A DNA stretch of 33,066 nucleotides, from assembly GCA_021806765.1 (NCBI GenBank), contig JAJZQR010000019.1, positions 1 through 33,066 on the forward strand. Reading direction: 5' to 3'. A program made the position numbers and the translations under genes. Origin of the DNA: Chloroflexota bacterium. Lineage in GTDB: Bacteria; Chloroflexota; UBA6077. The notes below the pieces were generated by a model. That model saw only the letters and a program-made list of their open reading frames with translations. It did not search any database and was not told the origin of the DNA. Shown here piece after piece: positions 32,744-33,066 of the stretch. How positions within the stretch are numbered: the stretch's first letter is position 1; the number at the start of each line of letters is the position of its first letter.

Positions 32744-32912
32744 GCATCGGATCGACGGCCTCCATTGCGCCGTAGTGGTCTCGGACGAGCCGTACAACTG
32801 GCTCTCGACCGTAGTGGTGGTCCCGTTCTCCAGCAGCGCCAGACCGGATGACATTCACCCTGAGACTACGATCGACGGTACCAGGACGCGGGCGATGGTG
32901 GAGGCGGATCGT
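32742..32912 (+). pseudogene. MazF/PemK-type toxin remnant
   Basis: The frame directly after the last repeat reads GHRIDGLHCAVVVSDEP, STVVVVPFSSSARPDD, and TIDGTRTRAMVEADR, which follow the strand pattern of MazF/PemK toxins (GHE..G.RPAVVVS, TVVVVPLTSSARP, ..G..TRV.V). The N-terminal strand is missing; it is replaced by the degenerate repeat. The C-terminus runs into repeated noncoding DNA. About 57 residues remain of the usual 110. No antitoxin gene is visible. Confidence 0.5.
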
Positions 32913-32942
32913 CCCTACGCGGGTGGGGGAGGGCCGAGGACG

Positions 32943-33066
32943 AACGACTGAAGTCGTTACTACAGGCCGTTGTCCGCGCGCGGGCGGGGGTGAACGGGGG
33001 CGAACACAAGGTTCGTCCCTACGGTGGCGGGTTGTCCGCGGGCGGGTGGGGGATGGTTCGTGGGCG
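32943..33066. repeat. Interspersed GC-rich repeat elements
   Basis: AACGACT (32943-32949) and AGTCGTT (32952-32958) form a hairpin. CGAAC (33001-33005) and GTTCG (33011-33015) lie inside a longer near-palindrome. A 22-base unit starting GTTGTCCGCG occurs at 32969 and again, with changes, at 33031. These look like multicopy intergenic elements; no gene is seen. Confidence 0.55.

Noticed and set aside
29211..32858. Many open frames in both directions inside the array, with recurring peptides
   Set aside because: They are translations of the 37-base repeat and change with each spacer; none has a ribosome binding site.

Overview
The window is a GC-rich bacterial chromosome segment (mostly about 65-70% G+C by eye). 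Gene content (class V aminotransferase, LarA-like racemase, corrinoid protein, type I-D-like CRISPR) and short interspersed inverted repeats of the 'ccacggagaca' and 'gaacacaaggttc' kind suggest a Chloroflexota-like organism. That placement is an inference, not a demonstration.

Region 1 (1-12.9 kb) is a catabolic cluster with its own regulators. It starts with a partial DapA/NAL-type aldolase, a class V aminotransferase and a PLP-dependent D-cysteine desulfhydrase/ACC deaminase homologue. An IclR repressor is divergently transcribed from a 3-hydroxyisobutyrate dehydrogenase-like enzyme and a LarA-like racemase. An ABC sugar-type transporter (Tat/lipobox binding protein, two permeases), a corrinoid protein, a UroD-type methyltransferase and a FadR/FCD regulator follow on the minus strand. 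Near-consensus sigma-70 promoters with inverted repeats just downstream of the predicted start sites lie before the dehydrogenase and before the transporter.

Region 2 (12.9-15.1 kb) has visibly lower GC and looks acquired. It holds a small basic GGKKGG protein, an SDH-family Clp-fold serine proteinase, a small unknown protein, a strong terminator hairpin and an internally deleted IS1-type transposase that keeps an intact promoter. Region 3 (15.1-17.0 kb) has a WYL-domain regulator and a VapBC-type toxin-antitoxin pair.

Region 4 (17.1-32.7 kb) is a CRISPR-Cas locus: cas3' helicase, stand-alone HD nuclease (cas3''), Cas10d-like large subunit lacking its HD, an unrecognised 233-aa protein, csc2, csc1, cas6, cas1, cas2, cas4, then 48 repeats with 47 spacers. 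It is type I-D by Csc1/Csc2, but the usual HD-Cas10d fusion is broken into separate genes and the HD has the Cas3'' motif order. The effector genes are about 57-58% G+C in sampled lines, while cas6-cas1-cas2-cas4 are about 70-75%, which suggests a mosaic locus.

The most notable observation is in the noncoding stretch before cas3. Two degenerate copies of the CRISPR repeat lie on the opposite strand, 59 nt apart. Both keep the 8-nt handle (the second with one change) and a 4-bp hairpin; one hairpin carries compensatory changes. The first 11 nt of the short spacer between them, and 14 of the first 15, match a site 69-84 bases upstream of cas3, at the predicted cas transcription start. This has the layout of a crRNA-like RNA by which Cascade could repress its own operon (as in CreA/CreR-type regulators). 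A truncated MazF/PemK-like toxin reading frame directly follows the degenerate last repeat.
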